A stretch of DNA of 64,000 bases from NCBI RefSeq assembly GCF_018736045.1, contig NZ_CP076132.1:1349501-1413500 (forward strand), read 5' to 3'. This document shows positions 17,142-26,027 of the stretch, piece by piece (position 1 is the first letter of the stretch; the number at the start of each line of letters is the position of its first letter). The notes below the pieces were generated by a model. It was given only the letters and a program-made list of their open reading frames with translations, was not told the origin of the DNA and ran no database searches. A program made the translations under genes and the position numbers. Source of the stretch: Flammeovirga yaeyamensis (lineage in GTDB: Bacteria; Bacteroidota; Bacteroidia; Cytophagales; Flammeovirgaceae).

Positions 17142-20100
17142 CTACATAAAACGTTCATTCTCTAGATTATCTATAAATTCGCCAACATATTTTTTAAACT
17201 TCTTCTGATTCTTCCATAAGTTTCGGCTATAGAAACGACCAAAGTTCCATCCTTTCTTTTTCAGTTCAATAGGAAAATAGCCGTGTGCTTCTTTTGTAGA
17301 AATAAACTGATGATAATTTTCGTCGTCTGTCATCAATAAGCCTATTGGTGTCTCTTTTTCCATCACGGTTAAAGCAGAGAAAGGCATCATTTCCACCGTA
17401 TCTGTTTGATGTCCTATTTCTTCTTTGAGCGTTTTACCATACTTCCATTGATCGTCTACATAGCTCGAAGGCTGATATCCTTTATCTCCTACTTCAAAAG
17501 CAAAATGTAAGAATTCTTTTAGCATTTTTGGCCCTTCGTTTTTCGTTTCCTCCGTCTTTAACTGATGTGCCATGATACTACTAAAAACATATTCTTTCTT
17601 TCTGGCTCTAGTAATGGCAACATTCAAACGTCGTTCTCCACCTTCTTGGTTCAGTACTCCAAACTGTAAATTCAACTTGCCTTTATCATTAGGAGCATAA
17701 GTCACAGAAATCAAAATGTGATCTCTCTCGTCTCCCTGAATGTTTTCTATATTCTTTACAATCATATCTTTTGGCCAATTGACGTTGATACGATCCATAA
17801 TTTCTTGAATAAGCTCTTGCTGTTTGTGGTTAAAAGTGATAATGCCAATACTTTTCTCTCCATCGTCCACTAGTTTTTTTGCTTTCTTTACCACTGCTAC
17901 AGCCTCTTCTTGATTCACTCCTTTTTTCCATTCTCCATTTTCTACATGATGGAAGGAAATGCCAGTGTCATGTTTGTCCATCTTGTCGAAATAAGGAATA
18001 AATCGAAGTTTATTTTTATAGAAATAACGATTGGAGAAATCAATTAAATCGAAAGATTCACTTCTGTAGTGTCCCATTAGATAATGTTCGGATAAGAATT
18101 GTTTACCCAAATCTAAAAGGGAATCGACTTCCAAAGCAGGATCTAAATCGAAATCATCATCTTCTTCCCATCTTGGCTTGTATAAATCAAATGGTGGAAG
18201 TTGTTGTGAATCTCCCAAAATGGCCACTTGAGTTCCGCGGTACATGGCAGGAATTCCTTTTTCTGCAAAACATTGGGAAGCTTCATCAAAGATGACTAAA
18301 TCGAAAAATGGAATTAAAGGGAAAATAGCAGATGCTGCTTCTGGCGATGTTAACCAACACGGCAATAAATCCAAAATCTCATCTTGGAACTTATGGAATG
18401 TTTTGCGGAGCGGCCAAATCGCTCGCTTTTTATTTACTTGATGATATAGATCGCGATAAGTGACACGATTATTCAATCGATTATATTCTACTTTATCGTA
18501 AGTACGTTCTTTAAGACGAACCAAAGTCATATCATTGGCAATGGATCTTTTTTCAAGAATTGCTTCCTGAAGATTTTCCTCTAATTGTTCTAAAGCTCCG
18601 TTGGAAACAATACGCAATACAGGGTGTTTGGTCTCAATATGGTACAACCAACTGATGTTGACACTATTATCGAAATACGCAAGCACCTCATCAATTGGGT
18701 ATTTGTGCATGCCGTCCATGTGTCCATCGATCAAACGGAGGGCAGCCCATTCGTGGGGTTGGAAAGATTCTTTTAAAGCATCAAAGCGACAAATCTCGTC
18801 GAAATCCTCTTCTAAAGTTTCTTTCATTTTATCGATATCAACTTTATCATTTAAGATGTCTTCAATCTCTAAATGAGAGAGGTATTTTTCCCAATGCTGT
18901 CTTACTGGGATAATCCTATTGATGGTTTTGAAAAGGATATCAATTTTTGTCCAAAGCTCGTCGTAACTAAAATTATACAACTCAATAAATTGTACGCTAG
19001 AACGAAGTGAGACATATATTTTTCTTGCTTCAATGGCATTTAATCCCGCTTTAAACCACTCTTCCCAAGCTTCTGCTTCTAATTCTTCTGGGAATTCCCT
19101 TAACCACTGATACTTCTTCATATCATTTTTCTGATGGGTTAAGTTCATTCTATTCTCCAAACGTTCTCTTAATTGTTGAAGACCTTTTACGGTATTAGGA
19201 AGCTGATTTTTTTGAAGTAGTTCAAGGACAAATTTCTTGTATTTCGAGAATTGCCATTTTACGATCAATAACGGATTTGAACGATTACCAATGGCATCGT
19301 TTACCCATTGAATTACATCTCCTAATTCCTGATCTTTTAAAGTTTTTTCGATTTGAGTTCCCTTATGTGAGAAAGAAGACATACAGCCTCTTTGATGATT
19401 ACTCCAATCTTGAATCGTCGGCACTCGACCTCTTTTTTTGATCATGGCATTGAACATTTTATATACTAAAGGATCGGAGATCATTTGCATAAATTTGTTT
19501 ACCTGTTCTTCTTGTTTAGAGATCCAGAGGCATTCATCAAAAGAGAGTTTTACTTGGATATTCTCTTCAATTTTTTCGACTATTTCGTCTCTAAATGGAA
19601 TAATTTCATCGAGAATTTCCATCATATCTGTTAAAGCGTTTCCTTCAAAATGATTGAAAGGAATACGGTCTTTCCAGGTATAATCTTCGTGGTCTAGCTT
19701 ACTGCCAAACTTTAAGTAAGTTTTTAAACGCTTTTTATATTCACCTACTTTTTCCAACTCAAATTGTTGATAACAACCCTTGAGGTGAGTGTGAGGTGCT
19801 TTAAGATCACACCTTAAATAAAGTTCTTTGGCTGAAACACCACATTCTTGGGTGTCAAAAAGTGCTGCTCTAAATTCGTTTAATTGGGTTAAGGCACTAT
19901 CAATTTGTTTGGAGCGAAGAGCAAAATTCCTTTCCAATTGCATTGCCCCAAGGCTATTATTGTCCTCTTTAAATTTATCTAAAGCATCAATTTGGTCTTT
20001 CATTTTCTGATAGATGTACCCTCTATCATAACGATGATCGTGCACCATCGCACAGAAAGTCCCTAACTGAATTTGTTTCATTCTTTTGTACACCACATCC

Positions 20101-21155
20101 AAGGCGGCACGTTTTTGAGAAATTACCAAAACGTTTTTACCTCTCGTAGTGAAATCGGCAATTAGGTTACAAATTAATTGTGATTTACCACTACCCGGAG
20201 GGCCTTGTACCACCACAGAGTGTCCCGCTTTTATTTCCTTAACCACTTTTTCTTGAGAAGCGTCCATTGGATAAGGAGAAAGCAACTCTTCTTCTTGATG
20301 TGCCTTTCCTCCAAAAGTTTCCGACAATCCCAATTCATCTAAATGATCTTCGGAGTTTCCAAAGAACTCTTCCAAATCTTTGATGGCGTAATTTTCCAAT
20401 AGATTGTCATAATCGGGCATCAAATAGCTATCTGATTGAGGAAATATCCCGATGAGAGCTTCTGAGAAGATTTTCATCTGACCTTCACCGTAGGTATCGG
20501 TAAAGTGTGCTTTTTTCAAATGCTCAAACTCTTTGATAAATTCTCCAAAAGTATCTTGATTGAAATTAAGTTCAAGATTCGAGTCTTCTAGCGTATGGTA
20601 TAATTTTACCAAAAACTCTTGAGGGTCTTTAGGGAATTCCTCAAATGTCATCTCTAAGAAATCATCAGAGAAACGCACATTGTTGTGATGCGAGATGGCT
20701 AAAAGAAGCGTTTTATTGAAAGTAACCTCGGTATCTTCTCTTAATTGAAGGATCCAATTGTTATTATCTACCACTAAACGGATAGGAAAAAATAGAAGTG
20801 GTCCTCTTAAATTTCCTCCAGTCATTAAACGACCATGAACGAAAGGATAGCCCAGGAATAAATCGTGTCGACCACCTTCTTCGAGAACAAACTTGGCCGT
20901 TTTACCCACCTTACGCAACTGTGCACTTGCTTTATTGGCTTGAGCATCCCGACTATCTGCCACTGGACAAATGGGAATATTTTTCTTTCCACGAATTAAT
21001 TGTTGAATAATTTCTATGGAAGGGAAATTTAATAAATGATCCAAGTGAGCAAGATCTACATACTGACCTGTATATGCTTTTGGCAAATACAAAGATTTAT
21101 TTCTAGCAGATAGATTAGCCAATCTTTTTTGATAGGTCTTTAAGGTCTTTTGCAC
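17142..21155 (-). CDS. Large SF1 helicase (DUF4011-like) with C-terminal nuclease-like domain
   Basis: This 1337-residue protein starts with a DUF4011-like region (YQKRLANLSARNKSLYLPK). SF1 helicase motifs follow: Walker A GPPGSGKS (318-325), Walker B VIFDEASQCF near 953, ILGDSQQLPP just after, GDERDHILISV and LNVAITRARKKEYVF, all typical of Upf1/DNA2-like helicases. The C-terminus (about 1255-1335) resembles the MTES_1575 endonuclease-like fold (TDDENYHQF, KKKGWNFGRFYSRNLW). A long helical insert separates helicase motifs I and II. Such proteins act on nucleic acids and some belong to defence systems, but no defence neighbours are seen here. It is monocistronic and divergent from apbE. Confidence 0.85.
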   Translation of the reverse strand: MQKTLKTYQKRLANLSARNKSLYLPKAYTGQYVDLAHLDHLLNFPSIEIIQQLIRGKKNIPICPVADSRDAQANKASAQLRKVGKTAKFVLEEGGRHDLFLGYPFVHGRLMTGGNLRGPLLFFPIRLVVDNNNWILQLREDTEVTFNKTLLLAISHHNNVRFSDDFLEMTFEEFPKDPQEFLVKLYHTLEDSNLELNFNQDTFGEFIKEFEHLKKAHFTDTYGEGQMKIFSEALIGIFPQSDSYLMPDYDNLLENYAIKDLEEFFGNSEDHLDELGLSETFGGKAHQEEELLSPYPMDASQEKVVKEIKAGHSVVVQGPPGSGKSQLICNLIADFTTRGKNVLVISQKRAALDVVYKRMKQIQLGTFCAMVHDHRYDRGYIYQKMKDQIDALDKFKEDNNSLGAMQLERNFALRSKQIDSALTQLNEFRAALFDTQECGVSAKELYLRCDLKAPHTHLKGCYQQFELEKVGEYKKRLKTYLKFGSKLDHEDYTWKDRIPFNHFEGNALTDMMEILDEIIPFRDEIVEKIEENIQVKLSFDECLWISKQEEQVNKFMQMISDPLVYKMFNAMIKKRGRVPTIQDWSNHQRGCMSSFSHKGTQIEKTLKDQELGDVIQWVNDAIGNRSNPLLIVKWQFSKYKKFVLELLQKNQLPNTVKGLQQLRERLENRMNLTHQKNDMKKYQWLREFPEELEAEAWEEWFKAGLNAIEARKIYVSLRSSVQFIELYNFSYDELWTKIDILFKTINRIIPVRQHWEKYLSHLEIEDILNDKVDIDKMKETLEEDFDEICRFDALKESFQPHEWAALRLIDGHMDGMHKYPIDEVLAYFDNSVNISWLYHIETKHPVLRIVSNGALEQLEENLQEAILEKRSIANDMTLVRLKERTYDKVEYNRLNNRVTYRDLYHQVNKKRAIWPLRKTFHKFQDEILDLLPCWLTSPEAASAIFPLIPFFDLVIFDEASQCFAEKGIPAMYRGTQVAILGDSQQLPPFDLYKPRWEEDDDFDLDPALEVDSLLDLGKQFLSEHYLMGHYRSESFDLIDFSNRYFYKNKLRFIPYFDKMDKHDTGISFHHVENGEWKKGVNQEEAVAVVKKAKKLVDDGEKSIGIITFNHKQQELIQEIMDRINVNWPKDMIVKNIENIQGDERDHILISVTYAPNDKGKLNLQFGVLNQEGGERRLNVAITRARKKEYVFSSIMAHQLKTEETKNEGPKMLKEFLHFAFEVGDKGYQPSSYVDDQWKYGKTLKEEIGHQTDTVEMMPFSALTVMEKETPIGLLMTDDENYHQFISTKEAHGYFPIELKKKGWNFGRFYSRNLWKNQKKFKKYVGEFIDNLENERFM

Positions 21156-21331
21156 AGTTTACTTCTATTTTATTGGTTCAATTAAGAATCTTTACAACAG
21201 AGAGGAATAAATTCAATACTCAGTTTTAAAAAAATGCAAATTAAATAGGGGAATAAGTCAACACTTACCACCTTTGCAGAATCAGATTCATATTTGATAT
21301 TCAAGATAAGCATTGATAAATAAAAAACGTA

Positions 21332-22363
21332 ATGGATAACAGGAAGAAAAATATATTTTATTCAATATTTTTATTTGCGTTCATCGGATTGACGTATTTG
21401 TACAGGTCTTATAACGAACCAAAAGCTACTCATTTTCATGTGAGAGGAACCACTTTTGGAGTAGTACCTTATAACGTAAAATATATTGATGAAGAGGGAA
21501 GAGAACTAGATAACGATATCAAAAAGGTATTAGAAGACTTTAATCAGTCACTCTCTACATACATTCCATCTTCTGAAATATCAAGGTTTAATTCTGGAAT
21601 GAATTTCACTTATGAGACCGATTTCTTCTATCCAGTCATCAAAGAGAGTAAAGAAATTTTTGAAGAGACAAAAGGAGCTTTCGATCCAACAATTCAACCT
21701 CTAGTAAAAGGTTGGGGATTTGGACCAGGAAAAACACCAACGATCAAGGAATCTGAAATCGATTCTATCCTACAATTTGTAGGTTTTGATAAATACATCA
21801 CTTTTGATGAAAAAACGGTAACTAAGTCCAAAGCAGGAGTAGAGTTGGATTTCTCTGCCATTGCCAAAGGTTATGCTGTTGATGTCGTCGCTAAAATCTT
21901 AGATGATAAAAACATTAAGAACTATATGGTCGAAATCGGAGGCGAGGTAGTTTGTAAAGGTCACAATGAAAAAGAAAAAATATGGAAAATAGGTATCGAT
22001 AACCCTCGTTTTAAAGAAGGAACAGGAGAAGCGTTATCGGTAATTGTTTCATTAGATAATAAAGCACTTGCTACATCAGGAAATTATAGAAACTTCTATG
22101 TGAAAGATGGTAAAAAATATGCTCACACATTAGATCCAAGAACAGGATACCCTGTACAACATAGTTTATTAAGTGCTTCAGTATTTTCTTCATCATGTAT
22201 GGCATCTGATGCTTATGCAACAGCATTTATGGTAGCAGGTTTAGAAGAAGCCAAAAGAATCGTTGCAGAAAATAGCGATCTAGAAGCAATCTTGATCTAC
22301 GACGACAATGGGGAGATGAAAACGTATATTTCTGAAGGAGCGAAGGCTTTTTTGAGTGAATAG
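21332..22363 (+). CDS. apbE: FAD:protein FMN transferase (ApbE family)
   Basis: This 343-residue protein has an N-terminal membrane anchor (residues 8-24), followed by the ApbE fold. Recognisable motifs are RGTTFG, FDPTIQPLVKGWGFGPG, LDFSAIAKGYAVD, MVEIGGEV, TSGNYRNFY, TLDPRTGYPV (about 266-275) and MASDAYATAFMVAG (from about 290), the last holding the Mg-binding Asp. The enzyme transfers FMN from FAD to a Thr or Ser of target flavoproteins such as Nqr or Rnf subunits, outside the inner membrane. No target protein is encoded nearby. A copy of the long repeat element begins within a few bases of its stop codon. Confidence 0.95.
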   Translation: MDNRKKNIFYSIFLFAFIGLTYLYRSYNEPKATHFHVRGTTFGVVPYNVKYIDEEGRELDNDIKKVLEDFNQSLSTYIPSSEISRFNSGMNFTYETDFFYPVIKESKEIFEETKGAFDPTIQPLVKGWGFGPGKTPTIKESEIDSILQFVGFDKYITFDEKTVTKSKAGVELDFSAIAKGYAVDVVAKILDDKNIKNYMVEIGGEVVCKGHNEKEKIWKIGIDNPRFKEGTGEALSVIVSLDNKALATSGNYRNFYVKDGKKYAHTLDPRTGYPVQHSLLSASVFSSSCMASDAYATAFMVAGLEEAKRIVAENSDLEAILIYDDNGEMKTYISEGAKAFLSE

Positions 22364-22365
22364 TG

Positions 22366-22730
22366 AGATGAAAAGCTTGGGGCTTTTCAAGTGAAGAGTG
22401 AAGAGCGGTTTTAAATTAAAAATGAAAAGTTAAAAATGAAAAACGTGAAAAGTTAGATGGTTCGTGGGGAAGCTAAATACTGGCGCAGGTGTTTAGCGAA
22501 GCGTCACCTGTGTCCGAAAACTTGAAGAGATCTTCAGATCTCGTGTGATTTTCATACTTGGTACTAGGACCCGTTTAAAAACGAACACAGATTCAGTACC
22601 TATTAGTTATTACCTATCACTTAAAACGAGGTCAGGAGACCTCTAAAGTTTTTTAAGTCACCAATGACGCTTCGCTTAACATTGGCGCCAGTGTGCGCTT
22701 TTCACTTTTCATTCTTCACTTTTCACTTTT
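22366..22730. repeat. Long inverted-repeat element, copy A
   Basis: This copy is the most complete. It starts with heptad blocks (GAGTGAA, TTAAAAA, TGAAAAG), then CAGGTG..CACCTG and GAGATCT..AGATCTC hairpins. A heptad block of ACCTATT type comes next, then a GAGGTC-AGGA-GACCTC hairpin, CCAATG..CATTGG, and a right arm of TTTTCAC/TTTTCAT heptads. The left string TTTAGCGAAGCGTCA is complementary to the right string TGACGCTTCGCTTAA, so the element can fold back on itself over more than 300 bases. It contains no coding frame. Confidence 0.85.
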
Positions 22731-22731
22731 A

Positions 22732-22786
22732 AAAAAAATGGGGCAGAGGATCTATCTAGAAATTAGATCCTCTGCCCCATTTTTTT
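22732..22786. terminator. Bidirectional terminator between apbE and the Ntn hydrolase
   Basis: The 15-bp perfect stem GGGGCAGAGGATCTA (22740-22754) with TAGATCCTCTGCCCC (22764-22778) is flanked by A and T runs, so it works in both directions. It directly abuts the repeat element and the stop codon of the minus-strand gene. Confidence 0.95.
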
Positions 22787-23909
22787 AAAACTTAGGTGTT
22801 CTATTTAAGATATCTTGTTCTCTTTCAACATCAAGTGGTATTCTAACAATTTGATCACCGATTTTTGTGAAATCAATATCATTCACATCAATTTGTTGAA
22901 CTCTTCTATTGTGTTGAGTGTGATAGTTGAATGTTTTATTAGTAAGGTCCCATGAAGTTGTCCAAATAGTTGAACTTTTCATAGTGCTATGATCTTTACC
23001 GAATAATTCACCAGTTCCTTCTGCACCATCAGGTCCTAATGTTAGATTGAAATTATCTAAGATTCTGAACATTTCGTACATAGACTCTTTCGTGTTAGGC
23101 ATTGGTCTAGTTGTTTGTGTCCATGCAACTGCTCTAACAAAACGAGATGGAGGAGTCATATCGCCAGGAAGACCAAGCATTCCAGAACCCACACCAGTTT
23201 GAGTGAATGTCTCTCCATTTAAAGTTTTTGGTTTAGCAGCATCAAATTCTAAGTTGATGTAGTTTTTTAGATTTGTAAGATGCCAATCGTAAGAAGGTGC
23301 GTTTGTGATTACCCCAATAGAAGCATCGTAAATTTTAAGCTCACCATCAATATATTCGATAACAATTGATGCTCCTGTCGCATCACTTACCATCCAATGT
23401 GAATCGACCACAATACCTAAAGACTCCTCGATAACACCAACTACATTTACTTCTTGAATACCTTTTTTTGCTTCTTCAACGGTAGCAAATTGAGATAATA
23501 TATAATTAGGTAAGCCTTGTGAAGAGATAGTATTAGAGGCTTCCTCGGAAACAAATTCTGGATACCCAGCAAAGTTCGGGAAGTAATAATTACCGACGGC
23601 AAGTCCTTCCTCATTCATCCCATCTACAATAAGATCTTTTCCCATCCAATCTAGACCAACGATACCATATTTAGCAGTGTAAACTTTCCCGTTTTGTCCT
23701 TCAGGTGTAAGACCTTTAAATTGAAACCCTTTAGGTATAAATGCCACTTGTGAATGTATATCGAATGATCCCCATTCCATCGTACGACCATAGCGAACAC
23801 TTCCATCTTCAGCGATCAGGCGAATACCAGTGCAAGCAAAGATTGTTGAGTTGACTAATAACATTAGGCAAAGACCTATGATTGATGAGATTTTGATTGA
23901 CTTTTTCAT
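22785..23909 (-). CDS. Secreted Ntn hydrolase of the choloylglycine hydrolase / penicillin V acylase family
   Basis: This 374-residue protein has a signal peptide whose cleavage before Cys26 (IFA/CTGIRL) would expose the N-terminal nucleophile of this family. Arg42 in YGRTMEW, Asn in VITNAPSYDWH and Arg in PPSRFVRAV match the other catalytic positions of bile salt hydrolase. The position normally held by Asp is Glu45. It should hydrolyse linear amides, such as N-acyl amino acids, acyl-homoserine lactones or penicillin V, in the periplasm. The substrate is not predictable. It is a single gene, convergent with apbE. Confidence 0.85.
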   Translation of the reverse strand: MKKSIKISSIIGLCLMLLVNSTIFACTGIRLIAEDGSVRYGRTMEWGSFDIHSQVAFIPKGFQFKGLTPEGQNGKVYTAKYGIVGLDWMGKDLIVDGMNEEGLAVGNYYFPNFAGYPEFVSEEASNTISSQGLPNYILSQFATVEEAKKGIQEVNVVGVIEESLGIVVDSHWMVSDATGASIVIEYIDGELKIYDASIGVITNAPSYDWHLTNLKNYINLEFDAAKPKTLNGETFTQTGVGSGMLGLPGDMTPPSRFVRAVAWTQTTRPMPNTKESMYEMFRILDNFNLTLGPDGAEGTGELFGKDHSTMKSSTIWTTSWDLTNKTFNYHTQHNRRVQQIDVNDIDFTKIGDQIVRIPLDVEREQDILNRTPKF

Positions 23910-24018
23910 TTGACGTTTAAATGATTTATTTAATTAATTATTACACTACAAATGTCAAGATTTCGACGTCAAATGATTTACACAACAGTATTGGTGTTTT
24001 GCACGAAAAAGGCAAACT

Positions 24019-24319
24019 TGTGAAAAGCTTGGGCTTTTCAAGTGAAGAGTGAAAAGGGAATAGTGAAGAGCGGGGGGAAATTAAAAATGAGAAGTTATAA
24101 ATGAAAAACGTAGTTAGTAAAGTATGACGTAGGGGGAGGGAATGTTCTAGGTTGAATTGAAAATATGTTGATCATTGGTGCAGGTTTCCAAACTTGTGCT
24201 TACGTAATGAGGAGTGTAAATTCAGCACCTATTAGTTATTACTTATAACCTATTACTTAAAAAACGAGCGTTAGCTTAACATTTCACGTTTTTCACTTTT
24301 CATTCTTCACTTTTCACTT
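24019..24319. repeat. Long inverted-repeat element, copy B (internally deleted)
   Basis: This copy shares with copy A the left end (GAAAAGCTTGGGCTTTTC, GAGTGAA heptads, AAATTAAAAATGAGAAG), the GTGCAGGTTT..TTGTGC core, the ATGAGGAG-TGTAAATTCAG segment, ACCTATT-type heptads and the TTTTCAC/TTTTCAT right arm. The GAGGTC hairpin and the CCAATG hairpin are missing. It lies between divergently transcribed genes, the hydrolase and the first sulfatase. Confidence 0.8.
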
Positions 24320-24411
24320 ATAATACCTCTTTTGCATCAAAAAAAGGCCATATAAAAAAATAAGCACAAACCTTTGATATTTTAGCATCCACCCCAAAAT
24401 CAATTTCTTCA

Positions 24412-24419
24412 TAGTTTTG
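24412..24419 (+). promoter_or_regulatory. TAGTTTTG -7 element before the first sulfatase
   Basis: This octamer fits the TAnnTTTG consensus and lies 36 bases before the ATG. No TTTG -33 box sits at the expected distance, so the call is tentative. Confidence 0.35.
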
Positions 24420-24455
24420 TAAAGTGATTAACCCACATATTGGGTAAACTAAAGT

Positions 24456-26021
24456 ATGCAAATGAAGAATATTTTTTTAAGTCTATTATTGGCTATAATG
24501 AGCTGGGGGTGTAATCAGATGGCATCAGCTCAAAAAGAAGATAAACCTAATGTGATTATCATTTATGCTGATGACCTCGGTCGAGGTATATTAGGTAAAT
24601 ATGGTCAGACAAAGATAGCAACTCCTAACCTCGATAAGTTAGCACTTCAGGGAAAAACGTTTACCAATGCATACGGTTCAAATGTATGTGCGCCCGCAAG
24701 AGCATCACTTCTAACTGGATTGAATAATGCGAAGGCACCTGTGCATACTCCAGGTGGTTTAGTATGTGAATTAGAGGCTGGAATCATCGATCAAGCTACT
24801 TTTGATAAGAAAATTTATAGAAGTCATAACCAAGGATACTATTACATTGGGGAGATGGCCAAAAGTGCGGGATACCATACATCTTACATCGGGAAATTAG
24901 GATTTGGTTATTCCGATACAAAGGAAATGATCGATAGCTATGGCTTCGATTATCACTGTGGGTTATATGATGCCGTTTTATGTTGGAGTTTTTATCCGCC
25001 TCATTATAGATTGAATGGTAAGAAAATTCCTATCCCTAATAATCCGAAGTTAAGCAAAAGAGAACCTGTTTGTCCTTTGGTAGGGGAGGAAAACATGACG
25101 TACAGTGAAGATATTTGGTTAGAGCATGCTTTATCTTATCTAGAAGAGAAGAAAGACGATCCGTTCTTTATGATTTATGCGACTCAATTACCTCATGGCC
25201 CAGCTTCTATTGCTCCAAAAGACTTTAAGTATAAAGATCAAGAAGGATGGACGAAACAAGAGAGAGTATATGCTTCTATGATCAATAAATTGGATGAGTC
25301 GGTAGGGGCTATTATCACCAAATTAGAAGAATTGAAAATTGCAGATAACACTGTTATCATCTTTACCAGCGATAATGGACACGAAATCCAATCGTATACT
25401 ACTGTCAATCCTCAATATAAAGATCCTGATATTGTCTACGATTATGAATCAAACTCTTTTGATCAGTCAAAGGTAAAACCGAATAAAGAGCAAATGTATT
25501 GGGATGGTCATCATAGTGGTGAAGATATCTTTAATGGTGCTATTGGTCGAAGAGGAATGAAAAGGTATAATTTTGAAGGAGGGTTGAACGTTCCTTATAT
25601 CGTAAAATGGCCGGGAAAGGTAATGCCAAATTCAGAAAGCAATTTAATGATTGCCGACTACGACATTATGGCCACAGTATCTGATATTATAGGAGGGGAA
25701 GTGAAACCTAATGATGGGATTTCTATTCTTCCAACGTTTTTAGATCAAGAAGATCAAAAGGAACACGATTATATCTTCTTTAAATGTACTACTGGATCAG
25801 CACAAGATGTGATTATTAAAGATGGATGGAAATTAATCAATGAGCTAGATACAAAAAATAGTGACTATAAACTGAAAAATAAAGCATACCATTGGGCTTT
25901 GTATAATCTAAATGATGATCCATTTGAAAAACAAGATTTAGCCTCTCAATTCCCAGAAAAAGTGAAGGAATTCAAAAGATTAATTGATAAAGAAAATAAC
26001 GCTAAAGTGTTGTACAAATAA
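24456..26021 (+). CDS. Secreted sulfatase (formylglycine type)
   Basis: This 521-residue protein has a signal peptide ending near MASAQ. The alkaline-phosphatase-like sulfatase domain starts at NVIIIYADDLGRG with metal-binding Asp39/Asp40. The formylglycine site is CAPAR (Cys78-Arg82) in VCAPARASLLTG. Further metal or substrate ligands appear in IIFTSDNGHE and in the C-terminal subdomain. It should cleave sulfate esters from a sulfated polysaccharide or a derived oligosaccharide, after conversion of Cys78 to formylglycine. It is the first gene of a pair with the next sulfatase, only 6 bases downstream. A second Met at codon 3 is an equally good start. Confidence 0.93.
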   Translation: MQMKNIFLSLLLAIMSWGCNQMASAQKEDKPNVIIIYADDLGRGILGKYGQTKIATPNLDKLALQGKTFTNAYGSNVCAPARASLLTGLNNAKAPVHTPGGLVCELEAGIIDQATFDKKIYRSHNQGYYYIGEMAKSAGYHTSYIGKLGFGYSDTKEMIDSYGFDYHCGLYDAVLCWSFYPPHYRLNGKKIPIPNNPKLSKREPVCPLVGEENMTYSEDIWLEHALSYLEEKKDDPFFMIYATQLPHGPASIAPKDFKYKDQEGWTKQERVYASMINKLDESVGAIITKLEELKIADNTVIIFTSDNGHEIQSYTTVNPQYKDPDIVYDYESNSFDQSKVKPNKEQMYWDGHHSGEDIFNGAIGRRGMKRYNFEGGLNVPYIVKWPGKVMPNSESNLMIADYDIMATVSDIIGGEVKPNDGISILPTFLDQEDQKEHDYIFFKCTTGSAQDVIIKDGWKLINELDTKNSDYKLKNKAYHWALYNLNDDPFEKQDLASQFPEKVKEFKRLIDKENNAKVLYK

Positions 26022-26027
26022 TTGGAG

